Of a stretch of 64,000 nt of DNA, positions 51,575-61,419 are shown in pieces; positions within the stretch are counted from its first letter, which is position 1; each line of letters begins with the position of its first letter. The notes below the pieces were generated by a model. That model had not been told where the DNA came from. It ran no database searches and saw only the letters and a program-made list of their open reading frames with translations. The DNA lies in assembly GCF_000614125.1 (NCBI RefSeq), contig NZ_BAKJ01000004.1, forward strand, positions 1-64,000. Direction: 5' to 3'. Source of the DNA: Bacteroides rodentium JCM 16496. GTDB lineage: Bacteria; Bacteroidota; Bacteroidia; Bacteroidales; Bacteroidaceae. The position numbers were made by a program, and so were the translations under genes.

Positions 51575-52222
51575 TTACTTGTGCAATTGAGTTAATTTAT
51601 CGTAAGTGAATCCCTGAAAGTCATCCAATACATAATGACACAACGGAGCTATGTCTTCACGCGCATTGGTGGTTGCCAACCCTATGACGGTAGCTCCTGA
51701 AGCCATGCCGGCTTTCAGCCCGTTGAAGGAATCCTCGAATACATATGTTGTGTCGGGAGTTGTGCCGAAAACCTCCATACCCAACAGAAAACAATCCGGT
51801 GCAGGCTTGGAAGCCGTAAACATCTCGGCCGTAAGGATACGGTCGAAAAGAGTCTTTATTTCGGGATGAACCCGATAGACAGCTGCCATCTTCGCTTCGT
51901 TGGAGCTGGTCACTACGGCAGTTTTCACCCCATTCCGGTGCAGGTCGGCAATGAAGTCAAGCACTCCGGGAATAAAGTCGAATGACATTTCCTGTTCAAA
52001 GCGGTTCAGCCGTTCGGTAATTTCGGCCTGCTCCTCCACCATGCCCGGAAAGAAGGTGTCATAAATATAGACCAGCGTCTGGCCCTTCACCCTGCCTTCA
52101 ATGTCATCCATACCCAAATACTGCTTTCCCATTTCATGCCAGAAGTGACTGTACTGTGTTTCCGTGTCTACCACCACGCCGTCGAAATCAAAAAGTACGG
52201 CGGTTGCTTTTGTTGTGTCCAT
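51575..52222 (-). CDS. HAD-superfamily phosphatase, beta-phosphoglucomutase-like
   Basis: 215 aa from the ATG at 52222 (MDTTKATAVLFDFDGVVVDTET); the frame is open further upstream but lacks the motif context there. HAD motif I DFDGVVVDTE, motif II VVTSSNEAK, motif III lysine ASKPAPDCFL, motif IV VFEDSFNGLKAG. The cap is the helical C1 type of the beta-phosphoglucomutase group. Substrate unknown, a small phosphorylated metabolite. It diverges from the MATE gene; panB follows with its own promoter. Confidence 0.88.
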   Translation of the reverse strand: MDTTKATAVLFDFDGVVVDTETQYSHFWHEMGKQYLGMDDIEGRVKGQTLVYIYDTFFPGMVEEQAEITERLNRFEQEMSFDFIPGVLDFIADLHRNGVKTAVVTSSNEAKMAAVYRVHPEIKTLFDRILTAEMFTASKPAPDCFLLGMEVFGTTPDTTYVFEDSFNGLKAGMASGATVIGLATTNAREDIAPLCHYVLDDFQGFTYDKLTQLHK

Positions 52223-52308
52223 AAACTTTCTTTTACCTAAATCTGTTAATACCAAAACATTATAGTGCACAAAGGTGAGAATAATCTGCGAATCAAACAA
52301 ATATTTCT

Positions 52309-52316
52309 TACCTTTG
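52309..52316 (+). promoter_or_regulatory. -7 box of the MATE exporter gene
   Basis: TACCTTTG (TAnnTTTG) 25 bp before the ATG at 52341. On the other strand CACCTTTG (52277-52270) is a one-mismatch box for the HAD gene. Confidence 0.5.
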
Positions 52317-52340
52317 TACTCCTTAATTGACTCATATCAA

Positions 52341-53683
52341 ATGAACAACCCGCATATATTAGGAACCGAGCGCATTGGCAAACTGCTTGTGCAGTATTCC
52401 ATTCCGGCTATTATAGGCATGACGATTACCTCGTTGTACAACATCATCGACAGCATTTTCATCGGCCATGGCGTAGGTCCCATGGGCATTGCCGGGCTTG
52501 CCATCACCTTCCCTCTGATGAATCTGGTCGTGGCTTTCTGTACAATGGTATCGGCAGGCGGCTCCACCATTTCGTCCATCCGGCTGGGACAGAAAGACCT
52601 GGACGGGGCTACCGAAGTCCTGGGAAACACACTGATGTTCTGCCTGGTCAATGCATTCATATTCGGTGGCATCTCATTTATATTCCTGGATGATATTCTG
52701 CGCTTCTTCGGTGCCAGCAATGAGACGTTGCCATATGCCCGCGACTTTATGCAGGTGATATTACTGGGTACCCCCGTCACTTATACCATGATTGGCTTGA
52801 ACAATATCATGCGTGCCACGGGATATCCCAAGAAAGCGATGCTCACGTCTATGGTAACGGTAGTCTGCAACATAATCCTCGCTCCCATTTTCATCTTCCA
52901 GTTCGACTGGGGAATACGGGGAGCTGCAACGGCGACGGTCATCTCGCAGTTCATCGGCATGGTGTGGGTAGTGAGCCATTTCCTGCAAAAGACAAGTGTG
53001 GTACGTCTGCAACGGGGGTTCTGGAAGATGAAGAAACGCATCATCAGCAGTATATTATCCATCGGCATGTCACCGTTCCTGATGAACGTCACGGCATGTG
53101 TCATTGTGATTATCGTAAACAACAGCCTCCAACAGTACGGAGGCGATATGGCCATCGGGGCATATGGCATTATCAACCGACTGCTGGTACTCTATGTAAT
53201 GACTGTATTGGGGCTGACGATGGGAATGCAACCGATTGTAGCTATAACTTCGGTGCGCAAAAGCACGACCGTGTGAAGGCCACCCTGCGCCTGACCATCA
53301 TTGCCGGAGTATGTATCACCAGTACCGGCTTCCTTATCTGCGAATTGTTCCCCCATGCCATATCCGCCATCTTTACCAGTGATGAAGAGTTGATAGACAT
53401 TGCTTCCAGAGGCGTACGCATTGCCGTAGCCATATTCCCGTTGGTAGGCGCACAGATTGTCATCGGCAATTTCTTCCAAAGCATCGGGAAGGCGAAAATC
53501 AGCATCTTCTTGTCGCTGACACGCCAATTACTGTATCTGTTGCCGGGACTACTGATATTCCCGCATTACTTTGGGCTGGACGGCATCTGGATATGTATGC
53601 CGGTATCGGACTTCTTTGCTTTTGTGACGGCAGCGGTGGCACTGTGGATATATGTAAAGAGCTCACTCAAACATCTGGCGTAA
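52341..53683 (+). CDS. MATE-family efflux transporter (frameshifted)
   Basis: About 447 aa restored, with 12 predicted membrane helices in two MatE halves. It starts MNNPHILGTERIGKLLVQYSIPAIIGMTITSLYNIIDSIFIGHGVG, the first MatE motif. The frame breaks at about 53241: CCGATTGTAGCTATAAC needs one more G to read GMQPIVGYNFGAQKHDRVKATLRL, the well-conserved MATE half-site. It exports cationic drugs or toxic metabolites with Na+ or H+; substrate unknown. It converges on mazF, with a 21-bp overlap of coding ends. Confidence 0.9.
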
Positions 53684-54001
53684 AACTTCCTTCATCTGCT
53701 TTATTTCAGACTTTCTTAAAGAAGAAACATATTTCCCTATACGAGATTTATCTACCGTCTTCAACTGGTCTATGGCTGCCTCTCCCTCCTTGTCAGCTAC
53801 AAGGCAACGCACTCTGAAGGGATAATTGCGGATTGTAGAAGTCAGCGGTACTATTATCACGGTATTAAGATGCCTATTCAGCTCGTCCGGACTCACCACA
53901 ATACAAGGGCGAGTCTTCTTTATCTCGCTTCCTTTGGTAGGGTCCAGATTAACCCAATACACACTGAAACGTTCTATTTCATCTTCTCGTCCCATGTCCA
54001 T
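53663..54001 (-). CDS. mazF: MazF-type mRNA endoribonuclease toxin
   Basis: 112 aa of the MazF/PemK fold. Signature positions: RFSVYWVNLDPTKGSEIKKTRPCIVVSPDELNR (strand 1, loop, TRPCIVV), VIIVPLTSTIR, and DQLKTVDKSRIGKYVSSLR with the conserved serine/threonine and arginine. It cuts mRNA at short sequences when freed from MazE. The start lies inside the 3' end of mazE (28-bp overlap if ATG 54001, 22 if ATG 53995). Confidence 0.93.
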   Translation of the reverse strand: MDMGREDEIERFSVYWVNLDPTKGSEIKKTRPCIVVSPDELNRHLNTVIIVPLTSTIRNYPFRVRCLVADKEGEAAIDQLKTVDKSRIGKYVSSLRKSEIKQMKEVLRQMFE

Positions 54002-54237
54002 TCCTCCAAGTTTTCATCTTCAAAAATATCCGGTACCAATAGTTCATCATCACCCGAAACGTGCATCTCTTTAGCCGCTTCCTCCCAACCTTGACGGGGA
54101 GCAGGCTTTATGACTATCGAACCGTTTTCGGCAGAGATTTGCACGGACGACTTCAAGGATAAGTTCAACTCCTTCAGCACAGAGCTGGGAAGGATAACCC
54201 CCTTACTATTTCCTATATTAATAATATTTGCTCTCAT
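53974..54237 (-). CDS. mazE: MazE-type antitoxin, AbrB fold
   Basis: 87 aa from ATG 54237 (MRANIINIGNSKGVILPSSVLKELNLS), the swapped-hairpin AbrB/MazE DNA-binding domain; an earlier ATG at 54255 is possible but gives a leader of only a few bases. The acidic C-terminus (DDELLVPDIFEDENLEEWTWDEKMK) is the expected MazF-binding tail. It neutralises MazF and, with it, represses the pair's own promoter in known systems. A candidate operator lies upstream. Confidence 0.9.
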   Translation of the reverse strand: MRANIINIGNSKGVILPSSVLKELNLSLKSSVQISAENGSIVIKPAPRQGWEEAAKEMHVSGDDELLVPDIFEDENLEEWTWDEKMK

Positions 54238-54240
54238 TAC

Positions 54241-54298
54241 GTTATAACCTTTCATTTGTTCTGATGCAAATATAGCACTTTATGTTATAACAAACAAA
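54241..54298 (-). promoter_or_regulatory. mazEF promoter flanked by two GTTATAAC palindromes
   Basis: TTTG (54298-54295), 20 nt, TATATTTG (54274-54267) on the minus strand is a full consensus promoter. The octamer palindrome GTTATAAC occurs at 54241-54248 and 54284-54291, one copy in the spacer and one in the leader, well placed for MazE/MazEF autoregulation. Confidence 0.65.
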
Positions 54299-54310
54299 TT
54301 GTTCGAAAAT

Positions 54311-54398
54311 ATATCATTCATTCAGCCCAAACACATCATCTATTCGCCCCAAACAGATGGTCTGTCTACCCCAAACACATGATGTAGTTGCGGCAACT
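54311..54398. repeat. Four 22-bp tandem units
   Basis: Units begin at 54311, 54333, 54355 and 54377, exactly 22 bp apart. Openings are ATATCATTCATT, ACATCATCTATT, AGATGGTCTGTC, ACATGATGTAGT; the first three end in GCCCAAAC, CCCCAAAC and CCCCAAAC and the fourth in a variant (GGCAACT). It fills the gap between mazE and the end of the last permease gene. Confidence 0.8.
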
Positions 54399-56702
54399 TT
54401 ATTCGCTCTTGATGCTCTTTACCGGATTTTCATTGGCAATGCACCATGCCTTCAATACCACGGTAGCAACGATAAACAACAGCAACAGACAACCTACAAG
54501 AATATATCCGCCTATAGGGAATGGCACAACATCAGAGAACTGGCTCGCCCAAAGCTTTCCGGCCCGGCATGCTCCCCAAATACCTATGGCGACAGACGGA
54601 ATGGCCAGCCAAAGCACATCTCTTGACAATAACAGCAAAATACTTTCCGTCTCCGCGCCATTCACTTTACGGATGGCAATCTCTTTTGAACGCAGGCGGA
54701 TTTCATCATTCACATAGCCTATCAGCCCCATCAGAATGATAAAGAGTATGGTCAACGAAACCAGCAGGGTGACATCACGAAATACCCGTACAGACTCGGC
54801 ATAACTGCGCATTTCTTGCTCCACCGAACGGAATACGAGGCTTTTCTGAGGATAAATCCGATGCATCTCTTCATTGAGGCGGGCGAGATTTTCATCCAAT
54901 GGCTCTTTGAGGCGAACATGCAGGGTGGCAGCTGTCTTCCCCGTCCATTCCACCATCACCGGCAAATTATCGTTGGGCATATCGGCAAAACTGAAACTGT
55001 CAAACAGCCCGACAACAGTGCCATAATCATTCACCCGCTTGCCTACGGGGCTGTCTGTCCAATTCATCTTCTCACAAAAGACACTGTTGACAAGCAACTG
55101 ACCTTCTCCCGTCAAGTTATGCCCCTCTTTCAGTCTCAGACCAATGAAAGGAAGAAAATCACTGTCGAACCAGGTATTGCGAGGATAGAAAAGCTCGTTA
55201 CCCTGATTGTCAAGAATTGGCTGGTTAGAACCGAACCACAATATAGGACGTTCTGCCGAAGCAACCCCTTCCACATAAGGCAAACTGCCGACAATACTGC
55301 GCAGGCTATTGCCATCCACTTCCCGCTGGGTGATATATGCCACACGTTCGGGACGCCAACCACGGTCACGCGTCGTTACATAACTGTACTGTGAAACGAC
55401 CATCAGCATCATCCCCAGAATGAATGCCGCTCCGATGAACTGAACAAAAAGCAGTATCCGTTTCCAGCCGCGACGTCCGGAAGTATAGCGGCGGAACACT
55501 TGTGTCACCGGAATACGAGCGAAAAGCATGGCAGGCAGGCAACCACCTAAAATAAACAGTAACAGTATCACCGACAATGGTGCCCAAAGATTCTGCCAGT
55601 CAAAAAGAACACTGAGAGGTACAGCTGCCAATTCTTCCATTTTTTCGTGGAAAATATACACCAGCAGCCCGATGAGCAGCAAGGCAAGCCCTACTACTAT
55701 AGCAGTCTCTACCATGAACATGGAAAAGATGCTACTTCCCGAAGCACCGCTGCATTTGTGTACACCGATGGCCTTGGCACGCTGTGTCAGCGAAGCCACG
55801 GAAACGAGTACATAGTTCAATGCGGTCGTAAAAAGCAGTACGATACCCAGGAAGAACATAATCCAAATCATCTTCCGTACTTGAGGAGTCTCGACATGCA
55901 GATTATGGATAGGGACAATACGTACGCTCAATTCCAAACCACTTTCCGGTGGAATATGACGGGCAATAGCTATGGACATACGCTCATTCAGCCAATCAGC
56001 ATCCTGCGGACTACGCAGCCTGAGATAACCGTCGTAGTTTCCACCGCTCTGCCAACCCAGGTCCCACTTCAGATGCCGCCCAATAGTAGGAAAAGAAATG
56101 ATTGCCTCGGGACGTCTCTCCAAAGAAGTGTTCAACGGAATATCGGCAAAGATACCCTTCACGAGCAGTGTAGTCTGATATCCCCAAAAATCATAACGCA
56201 GTGTTTTCCCTATCGGATTTTCGTCACCGAAGGCCTCCTTTGCTGACTTGGCGGAAAGGAATACGACATCCGGACCCGCCAAATCCTGTGGATTGCCTTC
56301 TATCATCTCCAAACCGAGTACAGAAAAATAAAGTGTATCTGCCATCACCGTGGACATATCTAATTGACGCTCACCCAACTGGAAACTATTGTCAAAAAGC
56401 GAACAGCTCACTGTGCTACTTTCCACTTGTTCAGGAAACTCTTCGGCAATGGCAGCCGGAATCGGAATGATGGTAAAGCGACTTTCTCCCCCTTCCAACA
56501 CTCCATTTTTCAGCCAACCCGTCTTCACAATATAAAGGTTATCCGATTCATGATAAAAGTTATCAAAACTCAACTCGAATGCAATCCGTGCAAATAGAAA
56601 TACAGACATCAGCAGTCCTAATGCCAAAGATACAATCTTAATGGCATTGGAGCCTTGCTTGTGCAACAAGCTTTGCAATGTATAATAAATGTGCCTCCTC
56701 AT
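54399..56702 (-). CDS. MacB/FtsX-type ABC transporter permease (fourth of cluster)
   Basis: 767 aa. Start MRRHIYYTLQSLLHKQGSNAIKIVSLALGLLMSVFLFARIAFELSFDNFYHE. Layout: N-terminal helix, periplasmic MacB-PCD domain, three-helix FtsX domain with RAKAIGVHKCSGASGSSIF, second periplasmic domain, second FtsX domain with RSKEIAIRKVNGAETESILLL. It ends ANENPVKSIKSE like its neighbours. It has no ATPase of its own and would use the ATPase at 61420-62102. Such transporters move lipoproteins, peptides or drugs from the periplasm; substrate unknown. Confidence 0.9.
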   Translation of the reverse strand: MRRHIYYTLQSLLHKQGSNAIKIVSLALGLLMSVFLFARIAFELSFDNFYHESDNLYIVKTGWLKNGVLEGGESRFTIIPIPAAIAEEFPEQVESSTVSCSLFDNSFQLGERQLDMSTVMADTLYFSVLGLEMIEGNPQDLAGPDVVFLSAKSAKEAFGDENPIGKTLRYDFWGYQTTLLVKGIFADIPLNTSLERRPEAIISFPTIGRHLKWDLGWQSGGNYDGYLRLRSPQDADWLNERMSIAIARHIPPESGLELSVRIVPIHNLHVETPQVRKMIWIMFFLGIVLLFTTALNYVLVSVASLTQRAKAIGVHKCSGASGSSIFSMFMVETAIVVGLALLLIGLLVYIFHEKMEELAAVPLSVLFDWQNLWAPLSVILLLFILGGCLPAMLFARIPVTQVFRRYTSGRRGWKRILLFVQFIGAAFILGMMLMVVSQYSYVTTRDRGWRPERVAYITQREVDGNSLRSIVGSLPYVEGVASAERPILWFGSNQPILDNQGNELFYPRNTWFDSDFLPFIGLRLKEGHNLTGEGQLLVNSVFCEKMNWTDSPVGKRVNDYGTVVGLFDSFSFADMPNDNLPVMVEWTGKTAATLHVRLKEPLDENLARLNEEMHRIYPQKSLVFRSVEQEMRSYAESVRVFRDVTLLVSLTILFIILMGLIGYVNDEIRLRSKEIAIRKVNGAETESILLLLSRDVLWLAIPSVAIGIWGACRAGKLWASQFSDVVPFPIGGYILVGCLLLLFIVATVVLKAWCIANENPVKSIKSE

Positions 56703-56721
56703 AATTTCCTGAAGTTATTTT

Positions 56722-59044
56722 TTATTCACTCTTAATGCTCTTTACCGGATTCTCATTAGCTATATGCCATGCTTTGACTACCACCACCAATACAATGAGT
56801 GCCAGCAAACAAATGCCCAACAGCACAAACCATCCAACGGAAAGTAAGGAGCTGTCCGGAAACTGCTCCATCCAGATACCCGAAATATACCAAGCAAAGA
56901 CAATTCCAATAATCACAGCACCGGCAGCTACCTTTAGAATGCCTACCGACAGTAAACGGAGAATATCAAAAGCCTCTCCTCCATTCACCTTACGGACGGC
57001 AATCTCTTTGGAACGGCGCTGTGTCTCGTCACTGACGTAGCCTATCAAACCCATCAGGACGATAAACAAAATGCAAATACTCGTAGCACACACTATGTTC
57101 CGGAACCGCAATACACTTTCATTCTTCACTTCACGTATCCGTTCATAGGTCTTGAACTCCAACGAACAAGTAGGGAATGCCTCGCTCACCATTTCGTTCA
57201 ACCGCTTTACATTCTCCTCCACCGGTTCCTTTATACGGACGTTAAACACACGCACCCCTTTTTCATTATAGATGAAAGCCGTATTTGTCAGTTCCTCAAA
57301 GAAACCCATATTGCGAATATCATCTACCACTCCTACCACCGTAATCGGTCCGTCCATTTTCATCCAAGAGAGGTCGATAGGTATTTTCTTCCCTATGGGC
57401 TCATTGCCCCATTTCATCGTTTCCACCATCTTCCTGCCTACCACCGCTTCACCTTCATGCTGCGGCCACGAACCCTCTACCAATTCCATGCCCATTACCT
57501 CCGAAATATTTTCCGATGAACTGATAATGCAACAAGTCAATGGAGTTGCCTTGTACATCCCTCAACATAGCGGTATTGTACGTTTGCAGCATACCGAATG
57601 TTGTGAATGCCACAGCTTCCACATAAGGCTCCCTACGAATGGCATCGGCTACATTCCTGCCCGATTTCATATCTCCCGACAAATCCGCCATGACAAGTCC
57701 GGACGTACGGAAACCCACACTACGCTTCATCAAATCGCGGTACTGCAAAACGGTAGTAAACAGCATGCCCAGTATAAAGGCAATACCCGCAAACTGCACA
57801 AACAGCAGCCCCCGCTTCCACGAACGCTTGTTTTCCGTATAACGGCGGAAAACCTGTGTCACGGGGATGCGGGCATACATATATCCCGGAAGGACACCTG
57901 CCACCAGAAAAAGCAGCAACACCGTCGATACCGGCACATACATGTTCTCCATAGTGAATACATCGGCCAGACGGGAACCAACCATATCCTGAATAATGTC
58001 ACTGAACAGTTGCATCAACAATACACAACAGCCCACAGAAATCAAAACAATCAATCCCGTTTCCCACATGAACAAGCCCAATATATGCCCGCTACTTGCA
58101 CCACTGCATTTATGTACTCCTACAGATTTGGCACGGCGATTCATGGAGGCAATGGCAGCCAGCACATAATTCATGATGGAAACAAAGAAAATGGAGAAAC
58201 CCAATACCCCCAGAATCAATAGCCTACGTATATTATCCGGATAACTGAGATAGACATTGGGCAATGCCATTACACTGAATTCCAGATATTCCGTATCTCC
58301 CAGACGAGTGTCCATAAACTGCTCCACAGCTTTCTGTATTCCTTGATTCATAGTGGACACGTCCTCCGCATGCTTCAAACGGAAAAGAATATAATAAATA
58401 TTGTTCTGTTTCCACGTTCCTCTACCGTAACGCCACTCAAAGGCCTCCAATGAAAGTAATACATTATGCGGCAATATAGTATTCCCCGGTACATCCTGGT
58501 AAACACCCCGCACTGTCACATTAAACTCTTTCTCCACCGAAATTTCTTTCCCTATAGGGTCCTCATCGCCAAATAATTCATGAGCCTTGCTTTGTGAAAG
58601 AAAGGCATTGTTGCCGTTTATCAAGTCATGCGGGTCTCCTTTCAGTACTTGCAGGCCTACTGTCTGCAAGTAAAGTGTATCGACAAACAAAACTTGCACA
58701 TCGTCCAGATGCTTATTGTTTACATACAGTCTTGGCTGCCAAAAATCAACAGACCGGCTGGCACATTCCACCAAATCCGGAAATGTCTCCCAAATGTCGG
58801 TAGCAGCCGGACGAAAAGTACCATTGTCATATTCCTCGGACGGAACACCGTCCTTCACGCTTTGCAGACGCAGCAACGCCACCCGTTCCGGCTCTTTGTA
58901 GAAGCTCTCGTAACTAAGTTCATAAGCAATCTGAGAAAAAAGAAGAATTCCCACCAACAAGCCCAAGGTCAGAGAGAAGAGTTTGACGAAATTTCCCCCG
59001 CGACCGCGCAGCAATGTTTGTATCGTATAATATAGTTGTCTCAT
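56722..59044 (-). CDS. MacB/FtsX-type ABC transporter permease (third, frameshifted)
   Basis: About 773 aa restored. Start MRQLYYTIQTLLRGRGGNFVKLFSLTLGLLVGILLFSQIAYELSYESFYKE; FtsX motifs RAKSVGVHKCSGASSGHILGLF and RSKEIAVRKVNGGEAFDILRLL; end ANENPVKSIKSE. The frame moves by +1 at about 57508-57516, around TCATCGGAAAATATTTC, just after LLHYQFI and before NISEVMGMELVEGSWP. Whether one base is extra or two are missing I cannot tell. 50 bp downstream of the second permease, 19 bp upstream of the fourth. Confidence 0.86.
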
Positions 59045-59094
59045 AATATCATTTCAATTTACTCTTGTCGTCCATAATCAAATATGATTACAGT

Positions 59095-61398
59095 TTATTC
59101 ACTCTTAATACTGTCTACCGGATTCTCATTGGCAATCCGCCATGCCTTGAATACTACACAACCGATGATGAGCAATAGTACAATGCATGCAATAAGCAAG
59201 AATCCGCAGATACCAAAATCCACTCCCTCCACAAACTGCTCTATCCAGACACCGCCTATATACCAGGCTCCCAGCCCTCCAAGAAAAACGGCCGGCAAGG
59301 ATATCCAGAATATATCCTTCGAGAAAAGCCGGAGAATGGATGACGCTTCCGCACCATTCACTTTACGGATGGCAATTTCCTTGCTGCGGCGTTGTATCTC
59401 GTCATTGATGTAGCCAATCAACCCCATTAACGTAACAAAAAGGATGGTTATGGCAGCCAGTAAAGCTGCATTACGGAAATCCGTGACGGTACTGTTCTGG
59501 TCGTCAATGACCTTTTGGAACGAGGAAAATACAATGTCACGGGTGGGAAACAGCTTTTCCATGTCTTCGTTCAAACGCTTGAGGTTATCGTCAAAAGGCT
59601 CTTTCAGACGCAATTGGATGTTTCCGGAAAATCGGTCAAGATAAGTTGCATACATAGGTTGCACCGCCACATAAGCGGCATTGGATGTGGCAAAGTCTTT
59701 CAGTACACCTACAATATTGCCCGCTATGCGATCGCCGTTGCGCACTTGCCTGCCTATCGGTTTATCTTCCCAATGCATCATTTTCAAAAATGTTTCATTG
59801 ACCAATATCTGCCCAGGGGCATCCATATTCTTGCCTTCCGCAAGTTCCAACTTCATAAACAGGGCATAGTCCTTGCCAAATTCCACCCAGCGCATGCTCA
59901 TCCACTGCCCGTTATCAGTCGTAACCCCTTCTCCGCTCAATCCGTCTGTAAGAAGATTACCGCTACAAGCTCCATCTTCCACATAAGGCAAAGAAAGCAT
60001 CACACTACGATTGACATCGCTTTCCTCATCCGAGTCAAAGGATACGCCCGAAGCATAAGCCACCCGGTGGTAATCGAATCCACGTTCTTTATGGGTGATG
60101 TAATGGCTCTGCATAAGCACCAGCCCCAACAAGCCGAAAATAAAGGAGGTACCGGCAAACTGCACAAACAAGAGCGGACGTTTCCAGCCTTTCTTGCCTT
60201 CGGTGTACCGGCGGAAAACCTGCGTCACCGGAATGCGGGCAAAAAGCTGCCCAGGCAACATGCCGCCTATCATAAACAAAATGACTATCACTGAAAGCGG
60301 TGCCCAAATGTTTTCCCAAGAGAAAAGACCGGCAAGACTAACGTCGAGCATGTCTTCCAACGGCTCACGGAAATTAAATAGAAGCAGCGCTACAAGCAGC
60401 AAGGAAGAAAGCATGATGACTCCGGTCTCCCATAAGAACATACCGAAAATAGTTCCCGTATTTGCCCCACTACATTTATGTACGCCTATGGCTTTGGCAC
60501 GACGGTTCATGGCTGAGATGGAAATAAGCACATAATTCATCGCCACAATAAAAAGTATGGCGGTTCCCAGCGTCAACAGAATCCATACCATACGCATGGT
60601 ACTGATACCAAATTCCATACGGTAGTCCTTTATCGGAACCAGACTGATAAACACATCATCGCTCTTGCGCACCTGCTCGGCAAGTTTCTCTATTCGGGTG
60701 TTCACATCGTCCAGTTGCACTCCCGGGCGCAGACGGACAAAGGACATATAGCCATCTCCACCTCCCCATCCCCAGTATCCCCAATGATGCTTGAAGGAGG
60801 TGGCCAAAGACATCACGACACCACTTCCATAGAAACTGGAGTTTTCGGGAAAATCCTCAAAAATGCCCTTCACGGTCATTGGCATCTGCTTGTTATAGAC
60901 CACCGTCTGCCCGATGGGATTTTTATCGGCAAACATGCTGCCGGCCAGCTCCCTGCTGATGAAGACCACCTCCGGATTATTCAGCTCGCGAGGGTCTCCA
61001 CTGACAACATCAATGCCCATAGTGGCAAAGAAACAGGAATCGGCCGTCATGGCATTGGTCTGGAAACGGCGTTCATTGGCAAACCAAGCCGAATTGCTCC
61101 ACCATTGCTGGGTGACGGTAACACTCTCCACCTCGTCAGGCAGGTTTTCGGCAATGGTACCAGCCACCGGTCCAAGAGTTATGTGCGAAGTATGATACTC
61201 GTTGTTGTAATACCATACTGTCTTGACAAGACACAAACGTTCATGGTCCTTGTAGCAGGTATCATAATTGAGCTCGAATGCCTGACGGGAAAAAATGAGG
61301 ATACTGACTGCCAACCCCAGTCCCAGGGAAACAATCTTGATGAAGTTGGAGCCTTTTCCTCGTATCAATGTCTGGAGAGTGTAATATAGTTGTCTCAT
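59095..61398 (-). CDS. MacB/FtsX-type ABC transporter permease (second of cluster)
   Basis: 767 aa. Start MRQLYYTLQTLIRGKGSNFIKIVSLGLGLAVSILIFSRQAFELNYDTCYKD. FtsX signatures RAKAIGVHKCSGANTGTIFGMF and RSKEIAIRKVNGAEASSILRLF; end ANENPVDSIKSE (Asp for the Lys of the others). It follows the ATPase gene by 21 bp. The frame is intact. Confidence 0.9.
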   Translation of the reverse strand: MRQLYYTLQTLIRGKGSNFIKIVSLGLGLAVSILIFSRQAFELNYDTCYKDHERLCLVKTVWYYNNEYHTSHITLGPVAGTIAENLPDEVESVTVTQQWWSNSAWFANERRFQTNAMTADSCFFATMGIDVVSGDPRELNNPEVVFISRELAGSMFADKNPIGQTVVYNKQMPMTVKGIFEDFPENSSFYGSGVVMSLATSFKHHWGYWGWGGGDGYMSFVRLRPGVQLDDVNTRIEKLAEQVRKSDDVFISLVPIKDYRMEFGISTMRMVWILLTLGTAILFIVAMNYVLISISAMNRRAKAIGVHKCSGANTGTIFGMFLWETGVIMLSSLLLVALLLFNFREPLEDMLDVSLAGLFSWENIWAPLSVIVILFMIGGMLPGQLFARIPVTQVFRRYTEGKKGWKRPLLFVQFAGTSFIFGLLGLVLMQSHYITHKERGFDYHRVAYASGVSFDSDEESDVNRSVMLSLPYVEDGACSGNLLTDGLSGEGVTTDNGQWMSMRWVEFGKDYALFMKLELAEGKNMDAPGQILVNETFLKMMHWEDKPIGRQVRNGDRIAGNIVGVLKDFATSNAAYVAVQPMYATYLDRFSGNIQLRLKEPFDDNLKRLNEDMEKLFPTRDIVFSSFQKVIDDQNSTVTDFRNAALLAAITILFVTLMGLIGYINDEIQRRSKEIAIRKVNGAEASSILRLFSKDIFWISLPAVFLGGLGAWYIGGVWIEQFVEGVDFGICGFLLIACIVLLLIIGCVVFKAWRIANENPVDSIKSE

Positions 61399-61419
61399 GG
61401 AAGTTGTTTTAAAATTCCG

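Noticed and set aside
53663..54255. mazEF as a mark of a genomic island
   Set aside because: The flanks are ordinary chromosomal genes with no direct repeats, integrase or tRNA; MazEF pairs are common in stable chromosomes.
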